From: Alphaproteobacteria bacterium
GTDB lineage: Bacteria; Pseudomonadota; Alphaproteobacteria; UBA8366
Length of the DNA stretch: 64,000 nt
Assembly (NCBI GenBank): GCA_009377445.1
Contig: WHUA01000005.1
Location: 124,001 to 188,000, forward strand
Direction: 5' to 3'
Part shown: in pieces, positions 51,092 to 59,695 of the stretch
Numbering within the stretch: the first letter of the stretch is position 1
How the letters are laid out: each line of letters opens with the position of its first letter
The notes under the pieces: model-generated
What the model was told of the DNA's origin: nothing
Seen by the model: the letters and a program-made list of their open reading frames with translations, nothing else
Databases searched by the model: none
Made by a program: the position numbers and the translations under genes

Positions 51092-51796
51092 TCAAAAATT
51101 CTCCGACCAGGGCCGCAGCTCGATTTCCCAGCTCCAGGCGCTGCGGTGCTGGCGGTGCACGTGGAGATAGGTCTGGGCGATCGCGTCCGGGTCGAGCAGG
51201 CCGTCGTCGGGGCGCTTGCCGGCACGCGGGTCGTCCGATCCCTGGCGAATGCCGCCGTCGATCGGAAAATGCGCGACATGGATGTTCCGCGGCGCCAGCT
51301 CGCGCGCCATGCTCTGCGCGAGGCCGCGCAGCCCGAACTTGCCCATCGCGAAGGACGAGGACTTGGCATAGCCCTTGTAGCTGGCCGATGCGCCGGTGAA
51401 GAGGATCGTGCCGGCGCCGCGCGGGATCATGCTCCTGGCCGCCGCCTGGCCGACCAGGAAGCCGCCGTAGCAGGTGACCAGGATGGCCTGGCGCACCGCC
51501 TCCGGGTCGAGCTCCTCGACCGGCCCCCTGCCCCCGCGGTTGCTTGCGTTGTAGACGACGATGCCGGGCGCGGCGACCTCGGCGGCGGTCTTCTGGAACA
51601 GCGCCGCCACGGCCCCGGGGTCGCTGGCGTCGCAGGAATAGGCCCTGCCGCCGGTCTCTTTCAGCAGCGGGGCGAGCTTGTCGACGTTGCGGGCGGCCAG
51701 CACGACGCGCATGCCCTCGGCGGCGAAGAGCCGCGCGAGAGACGCGCTCAAGCCGCGCCCGCTGCCCACGATCAAGGCGGTTTCCTGGTCCGTCAT
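51092..51796 (-). CDS. Short-chain dehydrogenase/reductase with phenylalanine at the catalytic tyrosine
   Basis: A 234-residue SDR. The cofactor motif is LIVGSGRGLSASLARLF and VVYNASN marks strand 4. The catalytic serine lies in ILFTGASASYKG, but the YxxxK position reads SFAMGKFGLRGL, with Phe before the lysine. Members of this glucose/ribitol-dehydrogenase-like subgroup often carry Phe here, so catalysis may be altered or use another residue. GGGAGA precedes ATG 51796. Function unknown. Confidence 0.85.
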   Translation of the reverse strand: MTDQETALIVGSGRGLSASLARLFAAEGMRVVLAARNVDKLAPLLKETGGRAYSCDASDPGAVAALFQKTAAEVAAPGIVVYNASNRGGRGPVEELDPEAVRQAILVTCYGGFLVGQAAARSMIPRGAGTILFTGASASYKGYAKSSSFAMGKFGLRGLAQSMARELAPRNIHVAHFPIDGGIRQGSDDPRAGKRPDDGLLDPDAIAQTYLHVHRQHRSAWSWEIELRPWSENF

Positions 51797-51901
51797 GAGG
51801 CGATCTCCCTGGTTGCCGGGCTCAGTATACAGGCCGGACGCTGCACAATGCAGCGCCCGCCCTTCAACTCCGCGTTAACGCGCATCGGATAGGTTGCGCG
51901 G

Positions 51902-52702
51902 ATGCGCCTGCGCCAATCCTTGCTGATGCTTTCGATCGCCGTCGCTGCCGCTTTCGGCGCGCCCGCCGCTGGCGCGGACATGCCGCCGCTCGAGCGGATG
52001 CGCGACGGCGTGCGCCTGCTCGCCCTCGCGCCGGACGCGGGCGCCCGCTTCGATGTCTCGGTCTTGCCGCCCGAAGCGGCGCTCGACCGGATCGCAGGCG
52101 CGCTCGATCTGATCCGCCAGCGGTCGCCGGCCAGCGCCGCGGCGATGGACCGCCTCGAAGCGGCGGGGCGGGTGACGCTGATCTATTACCCCAACGAGTT
52201 CCGCGACCGGAACCGCCCGAACGCGCAGACGGTCGCGCTGTTCCTGCCGGCGTTCCTGAAAAGCCGCGGGCTCGGCGCGGAAGGGCTCGAATTCACCGTC
52301 GTCATCAACCAGTTCGGCGTCAAATGGCCGGCGGAAGAGCTTGCGGCGGTCATCGTCCACGAACTGGCCGGTCACGGCATTCAGCATCTCCAGGGCCGGA
52401 TCGCGTCGGGGCGCGTGCTGGATCTGGAATGCGAGGCTTCGCTCTACCAGGAACAGGCTTATCAGGACCTGGGCGCCGCGAAGAAGGCGCGCACGGTCGT
52501 GTTGTTCCGCCGGCAGATGGAGTATCGCTACTGTGCCGATTTCCGCGCCTACATGCTGAAGCACGCGCCGGGCGGGCTGGCGCTCTGGGATTCGCTGAAT
52601 CCGGACGTGGCGACGCTGCTCGGCCTGTTCGGCGACTACCGGCGGGCCCAGGCCGCGCAGAAGGATTCCACCGCGCGGCCGGTCAGCTCTCGAAGCCGGT
52701 GA
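51902..52702 (+). CDS. Secreted protein with HExxGH-type motif
   Basis: A 266-residue exported protein. Signal peptide LLMLSIAVAAAFGAPAAGA; a conserved-looking core ends in ELAAVIVHELAGHGIQHLQG, where HELAGH is a possible zinc-peptidase site, followed by DLECEASLYQEQAYQDLG with a candidate third ligand (Glu). A short helical C-terminus follows. No peptidase family is confidently matched. Its last 20 bp overlap the converging nitroreductase gene. Confidence 0.7.
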   Translation: MRLRQSLLMLSIAVAAAFGAPAAGADMPPLERMRDGVRLLALAPDAGARFDVSVLPPEAALDRIAGALDLIRQRSPASAAAMDRLEAAGRVTLIYYPNEFRDRNRPNAQTVALFLPAFLKSRGLGAEGLEFTVVINQFGVKWPAEELAAVIVHELAGHGIQHLQGRIASGRVLDLECEASLYQEQAYQDLGAAKKARTVVLFRRQMEYRYCADFRAYMLKHAPGGLALWDSLNPDVATLLGLFGDYRRAQAAQKDSTARPVSSRSR

Positions 52703-53417
52703 ATCGCACGAAGTCCGCCAGCGGTGCGCGGTCGGTGCGGAGCCTGTTGGCCACCGCCGACGTGTCCTCGTAGCCGAGCGACAGGCCGCATATCACCGTC
52801 TCGCTTTCGGGAATGCCGAGGTGTTGGCGGATGATGGCATGGTAATCGGCGAAGGCCGCCTGCGGGCAACTATGCAGGCCGTGGCCGCGGGCGCTCGTCA
52901 TGACGTTGCCGATGAACATGCCGTAGTCGAGCCAGCTTCCGATCTCGAGCCGGCTGTCGATGGTGAAGATCATGCCGACGGGCGCGCCGAAGAATTTGTA
53001 GTTCTCGCCCCGCTGGATCTTCATCTTCTCGGTCTCGCCCTTGGCGATGCCGAGCAGGTTGTACAGGCCCCAGCCGACGGCGCGTCGGCGGCTCAGATAG
53101 GGGTCGAAAAATTCGTCCGGGTAGTATTTCCAGGTCCGTTTATGGCTCTTTTCTCCCGATTCGTAGGAATCGAGGATAGCCCGCGACAGCTTCTCCTTCG
53201 CCTCGCCGGCGCAGACATAAACCCGCCAGGGCTGCATGTTCGTGCCGCTCGGCGCCCGCGCCGCCACATCCAGGATACGCTCGACCAGCGCTTGCGGCAC
53301 CGGGTCCGGCAGGAAAGCGCGCACCGAGCGGCGCGAGGTGATGGCGTCGTCCACGCTGCGCGCCACGTCGGCGAAGGCGGGCGGCGGCGGGAGAACGGTC
53401 TTGGCGCGTGCGCTCAT
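52683..53417 (-). CDS. Nitroreductase-family flavoprotein
   Basis: A 244-residue FMN-dependent oxidoreductase. The N-terminal FMN-binding SRRSVRAFLPDPV and ARAPSGTNMQPWRVYVC segments are typical, as is GNVMTSARGHGLHSCPQAAF, and the C-terminal VICGLSLGYED with the arginine NRLRTDR. It reduces nitro groups, quinones or similar electrophiles with NAD(P)H. It is flanked upstream by a LysR regulator on the same strand, 75 bp away, which may control it. Confidence 0.9.
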   Translation of the reverse strand: MSARAKTVLPPPPAFADVARSVDDAITSRRSVRAFLPDPVPQALVERILDVAARAPSGTNMQPWRVYVCAGEAKEKLSRAILDSYESGEKSHKRTWKYYPDEFFDPYLSRRRAVGWGLYNLLGIAKGETEKMKIQRGENYKFFGAPVGMIFTIDSRLEIGSWLDYGMFIGNVMTSARGHGLHSCPQAAFADYHAIIRQHLGIPESETVICGLSLGYEDTSAVANRLRTDRAPLADFVRFTGFES

Positions 53418-53492
53418 CTCAAATCCATTGCGATTGTTTGGCGCTGTTTATACGACGAATGGGCGGCGGGCAAAAATCCCGGCCCGCCCGTC

Positions 53493-54407
53493 TCACGGCG
53501 CGGGCTGGGCGCGCACCTCTTCGAACAGCCAGTCTCGGAAGATCATGACTTTGGGCAGCTTTTCGCTGCGCTTCGGATAGACGACGTAGTAGCCCAGGTG
53601 CGACGGCAGGCTGAGCTCGAACAGCTTCACCAGCAGGCCCGCGGCGATGTCGTTGCCGATCAGCGCGGTGCGCGCGAGCGCCACCCCCACCCCTTCGATC
53701 GCGGCGTTGATGCAGGCGCTGGCATTGTCGAAGTGCAGCCCGTGGCTGGCGTCGACGTTGTCGGCGTTGGCTGCCTTGAGCCACATCGCCCAGTTCGGAT
53801 GCGTCTCGTCCAGCAACGGGCTCTCGTCGTGCAGCAGGGTGAAGCGCGCCAGATCCGCCGGTTTCTCCATCGGCTTGCCGCCCTTGAGAAGCTGCGGGCT
53901 GCACACCGGCGTGACCTCCGAGGCGAGCAGCAGCTTGGTCACCAAGTCGGTGTAGCCGCCGCGCCCGAAGCGCACGCCGATATCCACGCCTTCCCGCTCG
54001 TAGTCGATCAGCTCCATCGTGGTGGTGATGCGGATGTCGATCTCGGGATGGCGGGCATTGAAATGCTCGATGCGGGGTATCAGCCATTTGGCCGCGAAGG
54101 ACGGCGTGAGCGCCACGTTGAGCGGGCCGGTTTGGTGATAGAGCGCAAAATTTTCCATCGCCTCCGCAAACGCCGCGAAGCCCTTGCGCACGCCGGGAAG
54201 GAGGCGCTGCCCCTCCTCCGTCAGCATCAGCGTCCCCTTGGCGCGCCTGAACAGCCGGGCGCCGAGGGTTTCCTCCAAGCCTTTGATCTGATGGCTTATT
54301 GCTGCCGGCGTTACGTTCATTTCCTCCGCCGCGCGCGTGAAGCTGCGATGCCGGGCGGACGCCTCGAAGGCCCGCAAGGAGTTCAAGGGGGGTAGCCTAG
54401 TCTGCAT
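53493..54407 (-). CDS. GcvA-like LysR-family transcriptional regulator
   Basis: A 304-residue regulator. The DNA-binding domain begins LPPLNSLRAFEASARHRSFTRAAEEMNVTPAAISHQIKGLEETLGARLF, the hallmark of the GcvA subgroup; the effector domain contains LNVALTPSFAAKWLIPRIEHF and DIGVRFGRGGYTDL, also subgroup-typical. ATG 54407 is used rather than the TTG three bases before. The AT-rich region between it and the plus-strand small gene at 54616 probably holds its own promoter. Confidence 0.92.
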   Translation of the reverse strand: MQTRLPPLNSLRAFEASARHRSFTRAAEEMNVTPAAISHQIKGLEETLGARLFRRAKGTLMLTEEGQRLLPGVRKGFAAFAEAMENFALYHQTGPLNVALTPSFAAKWLIPRIEHFNARHPEIDIRITTTMELIDYEREGVDIGVRFGRGGYTDLVTKLLLASEVTPVCSPQLLKGGKPMEKPADLARFTLLHDESPLLDETHPNWAMWLKAANADNVDASHGLHFDNASACINAAIEGVGVALARTALIGNDIAAGLLVKLFELSLPSHLGYYVVYPKRSEKLPKVMIFRDWLFEEVRAQPAP

Positions 54408-54615
54408 CAACGGCCTTTCTCACTTTAGATTATCTCAATGTTACATTGAAAAATTATCGCTTGTCTATGTCGGTCATCATCCTTATTTTGTGCAGTGCAA
54501 CCTAGCAAACACAAAACGTTACCAAATTATTACCAGGCGAGATCAAAGACAGGGCAAGACCGGTACAACGGTTCGAAATTAGAATATCTAAATACGGAAT
54601 AGAGGAGTTGCCACA

Positions 54616-54771
54616 ATGCCCTACAATCGCGAGATTTCCCATCATGCGCCGCTTCCGAGCGGTGCGCTACCGACCCGCGCGCAGCTCGATGCGCTGGTGC
54701 GCCGCGCCAATGAAGAGCGCGCCCGCGCCGTAGTCCGCACGATCGGGCGCCTCTTTCGGTCGAAGCGCTAA
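54616..54771 (+). CDS. 51-residue basic small protein
   Basis: The frame MPYNREISHHAPLPSGALPT continues to an arginine-rich helical half (LVRRANEERARAVVRTIGRLFRS). A GAGGAG ribosome site lies 8-9 nt upstream, an AT-rich promoter-like region precedes it, and an intrinsic terminator follows at 54812. This complete transcription unit argues for a real gene. It resembles short alphaproteobacterial proteins with a basic C-terminal helix; no function is known. Confidence 0.7.
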   Translation: MPYNREISHHAPLPSGALPTRAQLDALVRRANEERARAVVRTIGRLFRSKR

Positions 54772-54811
54772 GCACGATGTTCCCTCCCTCCTCCCTGGGA
54801 TTGGAGGACTA

Positions 54812-54845
54812 AGCCCCGCCCGCCAACGCGAGCGGGGCTTTTTTT
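54812..54845 (+). terminator. Rho-independent terminator
   Basis: An 8-bp stem AGCCCCGC / GCGGGGCT with a 12-nt loop, followed by a T-tract. It ends the transcript of the 51-residue protein gene. Confidence 0.9.
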
Positions 54846-54955
54846 CTGTCCTGCCGCCCGTCCTGCCGCCCGGCGCAGCGGCGAACTCCAACATAGACAC
54901 TATCAACATATTGCGATATAGGGTCCGAGACCCACAATATGCTCGCAGAGGTCGC

Positions 54956-55489
54956 GTGCGCCCGAGCCCCATTCCGTCATTGCGGACCGTCCTCGCCATG
55001 GCCGCCGCGCTCCTGGCGTCCGGCTGCTCCAACCAGTCGCTGATCCAGTCGCCGAAGGGATCGGCGGACGCTGAAACCGCGAAGTTCGAGCCGATTCGCG
55101 ACATTCCCATTCCCGCCGGCTCGTCGCTCGACAACGACCGCTCGCTTATCCTCAGCAACGAGAAGGAATGGACCGGCCGGCTGGTGCTCAAGGCCGATCC
55201 GACGATGCCGAAGCTGTTCGCCTATTATGCGCAGCATATGCGGAGCTTCGGCTGGCAGCCCGTCGCCAGCATCATGGGCGAGACGAGCGTGCTGACCTTC
55301 GTCCAGGGACAGCGGGCGGCGACGGTGCAGATCAAGCCGGCAATGCTGTTCGGCTCCGTCGTCACCGTCACGATGGCGCCGCGCCATGCCGACACGCTAG
55401 CCACCCAACCTGGAGCCACCCGGCCTCTCCTCCCCGACCAGGCCATACAGACCGACCGCCTGCCGGCGCCCGCCTCGACGCGGCGCTGA
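54956..55489 (+). CDS. Putative lipoprotein
   Basis: A 177-residue exported lipoprotein. Signal: RTVLAMAAALLASGC (lipobox LASGC). The mature domain reads FEPIRDIPIPAGSSLDNDRSLILSNEKEWTGRLVLKADPTMPKLFAYYAQHMRSFGWQPVASIMGETSVLTFVQG, a layout of strands and helices seen in a family of small alphaproteobacterial lipoproteins of unknown role. The start is a GTG at 54956, with AGAGG just upstream. Confidence 0.75.
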   Translation: MRPSPIPSLRTVLAMAAALLASGCSNQSLIQSPKGSADAETAKFEPIRDIPIPAGSSLDNDRSLILSNEKEWTGRLVLKADPTMPKLFAYYAQHMRSFGWQPVASIMGETSVLTFVQGQRAATVQIKPAMLFGSVVTVTMAPRHADTLATQPGATRPLLPDQAIQTDRLPAPASTRR

Positions 55490-55632
55490 GCCTGCCCTCC
55501 ACCCTGCCCCTTTCCTCCGTCGGCGTTACCGCGTGCGGTTGAGCTTCCTACCCGATAGTATAGCCCGATGGGGCAGGACCTGCCTGATTTCGCAATGACA
55601 CATGATTTCGCAACGACATATGGGAATCTTCG

Positions 55633-56412
55633 ATGAAAAAAATATTGATCGGCTTGGCCGTCGTCGTGCTCATCATCGCCGGCGGGCTGTTCTATGTCTG
55701 GCAAAACCTCGGCTCGCTCATCAAGACCGCGGTCGAGGAAGCCGGCAGCAGGACCACGCAGGTTAAGGTCACGTTGAAAGACGTGGACGCCGGCAAGGTG
55801 ACCGAAGGCGCGCTCGCGCTGCGTGGCCTCGTCGTCGGCAACCCGTCCGGGTTCAAGACGGACTCCGCGTTCCAGCTCGGCGAGATCAGCGTCAAGGTCG
55901 ATCCGTCGACCGTCACGTCCGACACGATCGTGATCAAGGAAGTCGTCATCGCCGCGCCGCATGTCACCTACGAGTTCGCCGGCGGCGGCAGCAACATCGG
56001 CACGATCCAGAAGAACGTCGAGAAGCTCGCGGGCGGCGGCTCGTCCGCGTCCTCCTCGTCCTCATCCGAGGGCGGAAAAAAGGTCATCATCGAGAACCTC
56101 TATGTCCGCGACGGGAAGGTCGACGTCAGCGCCGACTTCCTGCAAGGGAAGACGACCGGCGCCAGCCTGCCGACGATCCATCTCAAGGACATCGGCAAGA
56201 GCGGCGGCGGCGCGACACCGGCGCAGGTCGCCGAGCAGGTGATCGCCGCGATCGGCAAGTCCGCGACGACCGCGGTCGGCAAGCTCGACGTCGGCGCGAT
56301 CAAGGACGCGCTCGGCAAGGAGCTCGGCGCCAGGATGGGCGGCGTCACCGACACGCTCAAGCAGGGCACCGGCGGCGTCCAGGAAGGGCTGAAGGGCATA
56401 CTCGGGAAGTAG
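55633..56412 (+). CDS. AsmA/DUF748-like membrane-anchored protein
   Basis: A 259-residue protein with one N-terminal anchor (ILIGLAVVVLIIAGGLFYVW) and a periplasmic beta-rich domain: QVKVTLKDVDAGKVTEGALALRGLVVGNPSGFKTDSAFQLGEISVKVDPSTV, the opening typical of AsmA-type proteins. A serine-rich linker (GGSSASSSSSSEGGK) splits it, and VIIENLYVRDGKVDVSADFLQG continues the fold. AsmA-like proteins are proposed to help phospholipid or outer-membrane traffic; this is a short member. Confidence 0.75.
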   Translation: MKKILIGLAVVVLIIAGGLFYVWQNLGSLIKTAVEEAGSRTTQVKVTLKDVDAGKVTEGALALRGLVVGNPSGFKTDSAFQLGEISVKVDPSTVTSDTIVIKEVVIAAPHVTYEFAGGGSNIGTIQKNVEKLAGGGSSASSSSSSEGGKKVIIENLYVRDGKVDVSADFLQGKTTGASLPTIHLKDIGKSGGGATPAQVAEQVIAAIGKSATTAVGKLDVGAIKDALGKELGARMGGVTDTLKQGTGGVQEGLKGILGK

Positions 56413-56421
56413 TTAGATTTT

Positions 56422-56545
56422 CCCTCTCCGCCCCTCGGGGCGGAGAGGGCCAGGGAGAGGTGGGGGTGGCTCGGCGCACAGCGCGATCGACACCTCACCC
56501 GGCGCGCTTCGCGCGCCACCCTCTCCGCCCCTCCGGCGGAGAGGG
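56422..56545. repeat. Two inverted repeats, family C, with GC-rich linker
   Basis: Palindromes CCCTCTCCGCCCC / GGGGCGGAGAGGG (56422-56449) and CCCTCTCCGCC / GGCGGAGAGGG (56519-56545), with a linker containing GGCGCGCTTCGCGCGCC. The core equals that at 9373-9399. Confidence 0.85.
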
Positions 56546-56559
56546 TTTCTCGAGCGGGA

Positions 56560-57177
56560 TCACGGCAGCCGCGTGGTCGCCTTGTCGACGGTCTTTCCCA
56601 GGTTGGCGGCGATGGCGTCGGCGAGGCCTTTGGCGACCTGTTCCGCGGTGGTCCCTTCCAGGTCGACCGCCCCTTCGCCCCGCCATACGCAGCGGCCGTT
56701 GTCCTCGCGGTTCAGCTCGAGCGACATGATGAGATGATTCGAGACGATGACTCCGTCCTTGGTCTTGCGCCCGCCGATGAGGCTGTCCTTGCGGTTGGAC
56801 CAGACATTCGCGAGAAGCTGCGCGCGAGCCTCGCGGTTGACGGTCCGCACCTCGAGGCGGCCAAAGTTCGGCCCCCGCCCCCGCACCTCGACGATCGATT
56901 CGACGGCGCTGTAATAAAGCTCGAGCGCCGCATTATCCTGGATCGGGTGGCCGGCGCGCCCGACGGCCTGCCTGATGCGCCCGTCGATCGCGAGGTAGAG
57001 CGGCGAATCGTCGGCCGGCGACAGCTTGAACGCCGCGCCTTTCGTCAACGGCTCGCAGGCAAGCGCCGCCAGCACGGCGTCGGCCGCCTTTGCCTCGCCC
57101 ATGCAGGCGAGAAGCAGCAGCGTCGCGCACAGTCCGGCCGGCCGTTTCGCAGACGCATTGAACGGCCTGGCCGTCAT
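56560..57177 (-). CDS. Exported protein of unknown function
   Basis: A 205-residue protein with a signal peptide (GLCATLLLLACMGEAKAA). The mature part shows DGRIRQAVGRAGHPIQDNAALELYYSAVESIVEVRG and ends with VDLEGTTAEQVAKGLADAIAANLG, a helix-rich C-terminus. Purine-rich AGGGGGGAAC precedes ATG 57177. No family is recognised; location in the periplasm is expected. Confidence 0.6.
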   Translation of the reverse strand: MTARPFNASAKRPAGLCATLLLLACMGEAKAADAVLAALACEPLTKGAAFKLSPADDSPLYLAIDGRIRQAVGRAGHPIQDNAALELYYSAVESIVEVRGRGPNFGRLEVRTVNREARAQLLANVWSNRKDSLIGGRKTKDGVIVSNHLIMSLELNREDNGRCVWRGEGAVDLEGTTAEQVAKGLADAIAANLGKTVDKATTRLP

Positions 57178-57245
57178 GTTCCCCCTCCTTGATCTCCGCG
57201 CCCCTACGCGCTTCACTGTAGCACATCGATAGGGAGGAACATGCC

Positions 57246-58265
57246 GTGGGAAAACGCTGGACCCAGCGCCCGGAAGGATCGACCTGGGGCGACTTCGGCG
57301 CCGACGATCAGCGCGGCCGCCTCAACCTGCTGACGCGCGAGAAGGTGCTGCAGGGCGTCGCGGAGGTGAAGGAAGGGCTCAACTTCTGCCTCAGCTTGCC
57401 GCTCGACCTGCCGGGCGGCACCGCGCTCAACCCGCGCCGCCATCCGCCGGAGCTGAAGCCGGTCTTCCGCGAAGGCAAGGTCGCGTTCTGCCAGGCGATG
57501 AGCGCGTTCAACCCGATCAGCACCAGCGCCACCTGCGACGACGCGATGCTGCTGCACAGCCAGTATTCGACGCAGTGGGACGCGCTGGCGCATTACGGCG
57601 CGGAGTTCGACCTGTTCGGCGACGGCCGGAAGGCGGTGTGCTTCTACAACGGCTGGCGCGTGGTCGACGAGAAGACGGGAAAGCCGACGCAGGGCGAGGT
57701 CGGCGCGGCCAACCTCGGCATCGAGCACATGGCGGAGTCCTGCGTCCAGGGCCGCGGCGTGCTGATCGACTTCCACGCCCATTACGGCCGCCAGCACAAG
57801 GCGGTCGGCTACGACGACCTGATGCGGATCCTGGAGGCCGACAAGGTCGCGGTGGAGAAAGGCGACATCGTCGTCTTCCACACCGGCTGGAGCGACATGC
57901 TGATCGAGTTCGCGGGCGATCCCGACCCCAAGGTGATGTTCAACTCCGGCGCGGCGCTGAACGGCCGCGACGCGAAGGTGCTCAAGTGGCTCACGGACAG
58001 CGGCGCGGCGATCCTGGTCAGCGACAACCGCGCCGTGGAATACGAATGGGGCGGCATCGCCAACCAGACCGAGCCCGGCCCGCTGCTGCCGCTGCACGAC
58101 CACTGCCTGTTCCGGCTCGGCGTGCATCTCGGCGAGATGTTCAACGTCGGCCCCCTCGCCCGCTGGCTGCGCGAGAACGGCCGCTCGCGCTTCCTCTTCA
58201 CCGGCCCGCCGCTCCGCATGCCGGGCGCGGTCGGATCGCCCGCGACGCCGGTGGCGACGGTGTGA
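57246..58265 (+). CDS. Cyclase-family (kynurenine-formamidase-like) metal-dependent hydrolase
   Basis: A 339-residue member of the cyclase family (PF04199). It opens KRWTQRPEGSTWGDFGADDQ and RLNLLTREKVLQGVAEVKEG, shows QYSTQWDALAHYG where the metal-binding D-x-x-x-H site is expected, GRGVLIDFHA, DIVVFHTGWSDM and GVHLGEMFNVGPLA near the end. Relatives hydrolyse formylkynurenine, isatin or similar amides and lactones. The start is GTG 57246, with GGGAGGAAC upstream. A close paralogue follows at 58434, separated by a family A repeat. Confidence 0.85.
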   Translation: MGKRWTQRPEGSTWGDFGADDQRGRLNLLTREKVLQGVAEVKEGLNFCLSLPLDLPGGTALNPRRHPPELKPVFREGKVAFCQAMSAFNPISTSATCDDAMLLHSQYSTQWDALAHYGAEFDLFGDGRKAVCFYNGWRVVDEKTGKPTQGEVGAANLGIEHMAESCVQGRGVLIDFHAHYGRQHKAVGYDDLMRILEADKVAVEKGDIVVFHTGWSDMLIEFAGDPDPKVMFNSGAALNGRDAKVLKWLTDSGAAILVSDNRAVEYEWGGIANQTEPGPLLPLHDHCLFRLGVHLGEMFNVGPLARWLRENGRSRFLFTGPPLRMPGAVGSPATPVATV

Positions 58266-58283
58266 GCAGGAGGGTGATGAGCA

Positions 58284-58398
58284 GAGCTCGATTGGACACG
58301 CCGGCGCCATGGACACCGCGGACAAGCCGCGGTGTGACGATTTCTATTTTTAATTCATATAATTACGTCATGCCACGGCTTGTCCGTGGCATCCATGC
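58284..58398. repeat. Paired palindromic repeat, family A
   Basis: Arms ACCGCGG-acaag-CCGCGGT (near 58315-58340) and GCCACGG-cttgt-CCGTGGC (near 58368-58392) with an AT-rich spacer. It matches the 593-706 copy including its left flank, but the right stem has two compensating changes. It separates the two tandem cyclase genes. Confidence 0.9.
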
Positions 58399-58433
58399 AT
58401 CGACTGCACGTTTAACAAGCTAGGAATTACATC

Positions 58434-59456
58434 ATGCCGAAGCGTTGGAAGAACCGGCCGGAAGGCTCGAACTGGGGCGATTTCGGCCCGGACGACCAGC
58501 TCGGCCGCATGAACCTCGTCACGCCCGAGCGCCGGCTCAAGGCGATGGCGGAGGTGCGCGTGGGCAAGGTGTTCTGCCTCAGCCTGCCGCTCGACTATCC
58601 CGGCGGCAACGTGCTCAACGCGCAGCGCTTCCCGCCGAAGTTCCATCCCGTGATGCGCGGCGACCACGTCTATTTCGACGTCGAGAGCGCGATGGTCGAT
58701 CCGCGCTTCACCGACGTGAGCTGCGACGAGGCGGTGACGCTCTACAGCCAGTACTCGACGCAGTGGGACGCCTTCGCCCACAAGGGCTCGATGTTCGACG
58801 CCGACGGCGACGGCAAGCCGGAGAAGGTCTACTACAACGGCTACAAGGTGGTGGACGAGAAGACCGGCAAGCCGCTGCACGGCGAGGTCGGCGCGGGCGC
58901 GCTGACGGTGGACCGCATGGCCGAGACCGGCATGCAGGGCCGCGGCGTGATGATCGACCTGCGCCACCACCTAGGCGACGAGCGGCAGGCGGTCGGCTAC
59001 GACGCGCTGATGCGCATCATGCAGGCGGACAAGGTGGAGGCCGGCGAAGGCGACATGGTGTGCCTGCACACCGGCCTCGGCCAGCGCATCATGGACATGA
59101 AGCGGAAGCCGGACCCGTCCATCCGCACGCTCTGCGCCGTGCTCGACGGGCACGATGCGAAGCTGCTGAACTGGGTGACGGACACGGGCCTCGTCGCGCT
59201 GATCTCGGACAACCTTGCGGTCGAGCGCTCGTCCAGCCTGGGCGCGGACCCGCGGCTGGCCGGCAAGGGCCCGGCGCTGCCGCTGCACGAGCACTGCCTG
59301 TTCAAGCTCGGCGTGCATCTGGGCGAGCTGTGGTACCTGACGCCGCTCGCCGAGTGGCTGCGCGCGAACAACCGCGCGCGCTTCCTGCTGACCGCGCCGC
59401 CGCTCCGCCTGCCGGGCGCCGTCGGCTCCCCCGCCTCCCCCGTCGCCACAGTGTAG
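58434..59456 (+). CDS. Cyclase-family metal-dependent hydrolase (tandem paralogue)
   Basis: A 340-residue paralogue of the preceding gene, sharing RPEGS.WGDFG.DDQ, LCLSLPLD, STQWDA.AH, VVDEKTGKP and the C-terminal GAVGSPA.PVATV. It differs in the middle (VDPRFTDVSCDEA) and so may use a different substrate. AGGA precedes ATG 58434 at 8 nt. The pair arose by tandem duplication and then diverged; a dispersed repeat entered between them or was present before. Confidence 0.85.
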   Translation: MPKRWKNRPEGSNWGDFGPDDQLGRMNLVTPERRLKAMAEVRVGKVFCLSLPLDYPGGNVLNAQRFPPKFHPVMRGDHVYFDVESAMVDPRFTDVSCDEAVTLYSQYSTQWDAFAHKGSMFDADGDGKPEKVYYNGYKVVDEKTGKPLHGEVGAGALTVDRMAETGMQGRGVMIDLRHHLGDERQAVGYDALMRIMQADKVEAGEGDMVCLHTGLGQRIMDMKRKPDPSIRTLCAVLDGHDAKLLNWVTDTGLVALISDNLAVERSSSLGADPRLAGKGPALPLHEHCLFKLGVHLGELWYLTPLAEWLRANNRARFLLTAPPLRLPGAVGSPASPVATV

Positions 59457-59498
59457 GCTATGGGTGCCGGTCGGCACGATTTGAAGTCCTCCCCCCTT

Positions 59499-59634
59499 GC
59501 GGCGATCGGGACAAGCGGTGTGCGTGCTTCGACAGGCTCAGCATGAGGTTTCTTCTCAATGCCACGAAGATTCTCCCTCATCCTGAGCTTGTCGAAGGAC
59601 GCACGGCATTCGTGCAAGATACGTAAATGCGATT
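59499..59634. repeat. Composite dispersed element (copy 2, inverted)
   Basis: Reverse complement of 5687-5823 with only scattered mismatches and one or two indels. It contains the family B arms at 59524-59549 and 59577-59604. Located between the second cyclase gene and an LLM oxidoreductase gene. Confidence 0.8.
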
Positions 59635-59695
59635 GCCCTGCCTTGCGGGGGAGGGAGATGAGTTTGTGCGAGACATGACAAGGAGAAAAACCGCC

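Noticed and set aside
57240..57300. ATG at 57240 as the start of the first cyclase-family gene
   Set aside because: It is in another frame (MPWENAG) that does not continue into the family sequence; the GTG at 57246 does.
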